31,966 nt of DNA from positions 1 through 31,966 of the IMG/VR virus record IMGVR_UViG_3300006802_000314; one strand, written 5' to 3'. The position numbers and the translations under genes are program-made. Numbering within the stretch: the first letter of the stretch is position 1; every line of letters starts with the position of its first letter. This stretch comes from a virus. Below the pieces are notes generated by a model that was not told where the DNA came from, made no database searches, and saw only the letters and a program-made list of their open reading frames with translations. Shown here in pieces: positions 30,330 to 31,966 of the stretch.

Positions 30330-30673
30330 GTAACGGAGAGAATGAAGCGTTTATCACTCAGTTCAATCTAGTAGCCGAGGATATCTTCCATACGGCAATA
30401 GAGAAGGGCTGGTGGGATCAACCGAGGAACGAAGGGGAGTGTATTGCTTTGATGCACTCGGAGCTATCTGAGGCTCTAGAAGCCCTTAGACAGAACAATC
30501 CACCTGATGATAAAGTACCAGACTACTCAGGTGTAGAGACAGAACTAGCTGACGTGATTATTCGTATCATGGATTATGCCAAGGGCTTTAACTATAGTGT
30601 AGCCGAGGCGTTGGTAGCTAAGATTGAATTTAATAAAGAACGAGAAAAGATGCACGGAGGTAAACGATTCTAA
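30326..30673 (+). CDS. MazG-like nucleotide pyrophosphohydrolase
   Basis: A 115-residue all-alpha protein with the MazG metal-binding layout: HSELSEALEA (Glu46, Glu49) and ETELADVIIRIMD (Glu73, Asp76). Such enzymes hydrolyse (d)NTPs or ppGpp-like nucleotides to monophosphates and pyrophosphate, and in phages may adjust nucleotide pools or host alarmone levels. The start overlaps the phosphoesterase stop as ATGA, so the two nucleotide-related enzymes are co-translated. Length is typical of the phage dimeric form. Confidence 0.8.
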   Translation: MSNGENEAFITQFNLVAEDIFHTAIEKGWWDQPRNEGECIALMHSELSEALEALRQNNPPDDKVPDYSGVETELADVIIRIMDYAKGFNYSVAEALVAKIEFNKEREKMHGGKRF

Positions 30674-30837
30674 TGGGTACTTTTATTGTAGGTATGGTAT
30701 TTGGTGCTTTAGCACTATCAGGTATTATGACATTGATTGAATTCTATGTGAGGGTGAAGGGAGAGGAATTTGATCAAGTGGCCAACGCTGAAGCTTCCTC
30801 CAATAAATTTGGTGACGGCACCGATCATGGGTGTTGA
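30673..30837 (+). CDS. Small single-pass membrane protein, 54 aa
   Basis: The ATG overlaps the preceding stop (TAATG). Residues 3-24 (TFIVGMVFGALALSGIMTLI) are a transmembrane helix with a very short N-terminus, followed by a charged tail (EFYVRVKGEEFDQVANAEAS). It probably inserts in the inner membrane with the tail inside. It overlaps the DUF3310 gene. No known lysis motif is visible. Confidence 0.6.
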   Translation: MGTFIVGMVFGALALSGIMTLIEFYVRVKGEEFDQVANAEASSNKFGDGTDHGC

Positions 30838-31099
30838 AGCAGATGGACAGGCTATTATAAATCCTGGATATGTACAAATGACTGAAAAGTTCGATCCAGT
30901 AAATAAACCAAAACATTATTGTATGTCGCCATCTGGTATAGAGTGCATTCAAATTACTGAGCACATGAGTTTCACTCTAGGTAATGTAATCAAGTACACT
31001 TGGAGAGCTGACGAGAAGCACGACTCTCCTCTTGAGGATCTTAAGAAAGCTAGATGGTACTTAGATAGGGAGATAGCAAAGTATGACAGCGAGAAATGA
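30827..31099 (+). CDS. DUF3310 family protein
   Basis: Recognised from DPVNKPKHYCMSPSGIECIQ, then FTLGNVIKYTWRADEKHDSP and LEDLKKARWYLDREI, the full DUF3310 signature found in many phages and sometimes annotated as a nucleotide kinase-like protein. Its biochemical role is not established. I chose the ATG at 30827, which overlaps the upstream gene by 11 bases; a TTG at 30770 with AAGGGAG upstream would add 19 residues, and an ATG at 30878 would remove 17. All keep the conserved domain. Confidence 0.8.
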   Translation: MGVEADGQAIINPGYVQMTEKFDPVNKPKHYCMSPSGIECIQITEHMSFTLGNVIKYTWRADEKHDSPLEDLKKARWYLDREIAKYDSEK

Positions 31100-31253
31100 C
31101 ATAACTGGGGATAAGATTCAGACCAGTGTTCCATCTAAAGAGTACAAGGATAACTGGGATAGGATCTTTGGTAAGACAAAAGAAGAGAACGAAAAAAAGT
31201 ACTTAGAAGATAAAGAAGTTCCTTTAAGCGAGGTTAAAGACGATGGGGAATAG
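31083..31253 (+). CDS. Small charged hypothetical protein, 56 aa
   Basis: The frame begins inside the last codons of the DUF3310 gene and overlaps the next gene by 11 bases. The product begins MTARNDITGDKIQTSVPSKE and continues YKDNWDRIFGKTKEENEKKY. The segment SKEYKDNWDRIFGKK is one I associate with small phage proteins encoded beside DUF3310 genes. Strongly charged and probably helical. Function unknown. Confidence 0.6.
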   Translation: MTARNDITGDKIQTSVPSKEYKDNWDRIFGKTKEENEKKYLEDKEVPLSEVKDDGE

Positions 31254-31470
31254 TGACGATTGGATGCACTATACTGAGGAACGGCCACCTCAAGACATGT
31301 CTAGGATAGATAATATAGGTCAGAATGGAAACGACGGTCTTCATTATGAAGACGAAATAATAACAAGATTGTATTGCACTCTTCAGTGCGTGGTAGATGG
31401 AAAGACTATTGACTATGCGAGGGCACGATTACTAATTGAAGAGGCTAAACTACATATAAAAGGAACATAA
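31243..31470 (+). CDS. Small hypothetical protein, 75 aa
   Basis: Coupled to the previous gene by overlap. The product begins MGNSDDWMHYTEERPPQDMS, has no cysteine motif, and ends with a helix (DYARARLLIEEAKLHIKGT). It lies one base before the ribonucleotide reductase start, with its last codons supplying that gene's ribosome binding site (AAAGGA). Function not recognised. Confidence 0.6.
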   Translation: MGNSDDWMHYTEERPPQDMSRIDNIGQNGNDGLHYEDEIITRLYCTLQCVVDGKTIDYARARLLIEEAKLHIKGT

Positions 31471-31471
31471 A

Positions 31472-31966
31472 TTGGACCAATACCAACAGATGATACACAA
31501 GAGTAGGTATGCTAGGTGGCTACCAGATGAAGGACGTAGAGAGACTTGGGACGAGACTGTAGATAGGTATATTAATTTCTTTGTTAAGAAGATAGATGAA
31601 AAGGTATTGCCTAAGATGGCGGCAGGCATGAAACATGCTACCCTTGATGATGGCTCCTCCTTACGAAAAACTTTACGAGAATCCATTCTCAACTTAGAAG
31701 TAATGCCCTCCATGCGTTGCCTCATGACCGCAGGTGAGGCATTAGACAGGGATAACGTAGCTGGATACAATTGCTCCTATGTAGCAGTAGATAACCTACG
31801 AGTCTTTGATGAGATCATGTACGTCCTTATGTGTGGTACTGGTGTAGGCTTCTCTGTAGAGAGACAGTTTATAGCTAACCTACCAGAGATTGCAGAGGAT
31901 TTCCATGAGACAGAAACAGTCATCACTGTACCAGATTCTAAGATCGGTTGGGCTAAATCCTTTAGA
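31472..31966 (+). CDS. nrdJ: B12-dependent (class II) ribonucleotide reductase, partial
   Basis: It reduces ribonucleotides to deoxyribonucleotides for phage DNA synthesis. I read a TTG start at 31472 with AGGA 7 bases upstream, and the frame stays open to the window edge, giving 165 N-terminal residues. Recognised segments are RYARWLPDEGRRETWDETVD, MPSMRCLMTAGEALDRDNVA, GYNCSYVAVDNLRVFDEIMY and VLMCGTGVGFSVERQF; the Cys in YNCS is the first active-site redox cysteine. This pattern fits adenosylcobalamin-dependent monomeric or dimeric reductases rather than class I NrdA. The C-terminal cysteines lie outside the window, so the class is likely but not proven. Confidence 0.82.
   Translation, partial: MDQYQQMIHKSRYARWLPDEGRRETWDETVDRYINFFVKKIDEKVLPKMAAGMKHATLDDGSSLRKTLRESILNLEVMPSMRCLMTAGEALDRDNVAGYNCSYVAVDNLRVFDEIMYVLMCGTGVGFSVERQFIANLPEIAEDFHETETVITVPDSKIGWAKSFR

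Overview
The window is a stretch of a lytic-type tailed dsDNA phage genome, moderately AT-rich and densely coded, and I see no bacterial chromosomal genes. It has two divergent blocks. Positions 1-13483, all on the minus strand, hold the packaging and virion-assembly genes: small and large terminase, portal, a GroES-like co-chaperonin, a scaffold candidate, the major capsid protein, a beta-helix tailspike-like protein and an SGNH esterase. Positions 15081-31966, all on the plus strand, hold small early genes, an amidoligase cluster, then T7-like replication and nucleotide genes: primase, a separate DnaB-type helicase, family A DNA polymerase, an SSB candidate, FEN-type 5' exonuclease, endonuclease I, a metallophosphoesterase, a MazG-like pyrophosphohydrolase, a DUF3310 protein and the start of a B12-dependent (class II) ribonucleotide reductase. 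T7-like replication, no phage RNA polymerase in view, a class II RNR and a podovirus-like head module suggest a VpV262/SIO1-like (Zobellviridae-like) marine podovirus. That placement is inference.

Between the blocks lies about 1.6 kb without genes (13484-15080). From left to right it holds tandem hairpins just upstream of the small terminase, an almost pure A/T tract, several dyads, repeated copies of the octamer TATTCTAA, a sigma70-like promoter candidate at about 14350, about 500 bases of GC-richer sequence full of small stems (a candidate structured RNA), a perfect 16-bp parS-like palindrome (TGTTTCACGTGGAACA, 14684-14699), and two long hairpins just before the first early gene. Another 18-bp stem follows that gene.

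The most distinctive coding region is 16705-22269: COOH-NH2 ligase type 2, an unknown protein, amidoligase type 1, class II glutamine amidotransferase, ATP-grasp ligase, a small unknown protein and a gamma-glutamylcyclotransferase-like protein. It is followed by a protein with an extremely acidic C-terminal tail. Related phage clusters (phiEco32-like) have been proposed from comparative genomics to make or attach a peptide-like modification. To my knowledge the substrate is unknown.

The genes are tightly coupled by ATGA or TAATG overlaps, which indicates long operons. Strong structural signals outside genes include a GC hairpin with a UUCG loop after the capsid gene, a stem that buries the ribosome binding site of the gene before the capsid, and a 7-bp tandem AT repeat before the primase that could be an origin unwinding element.
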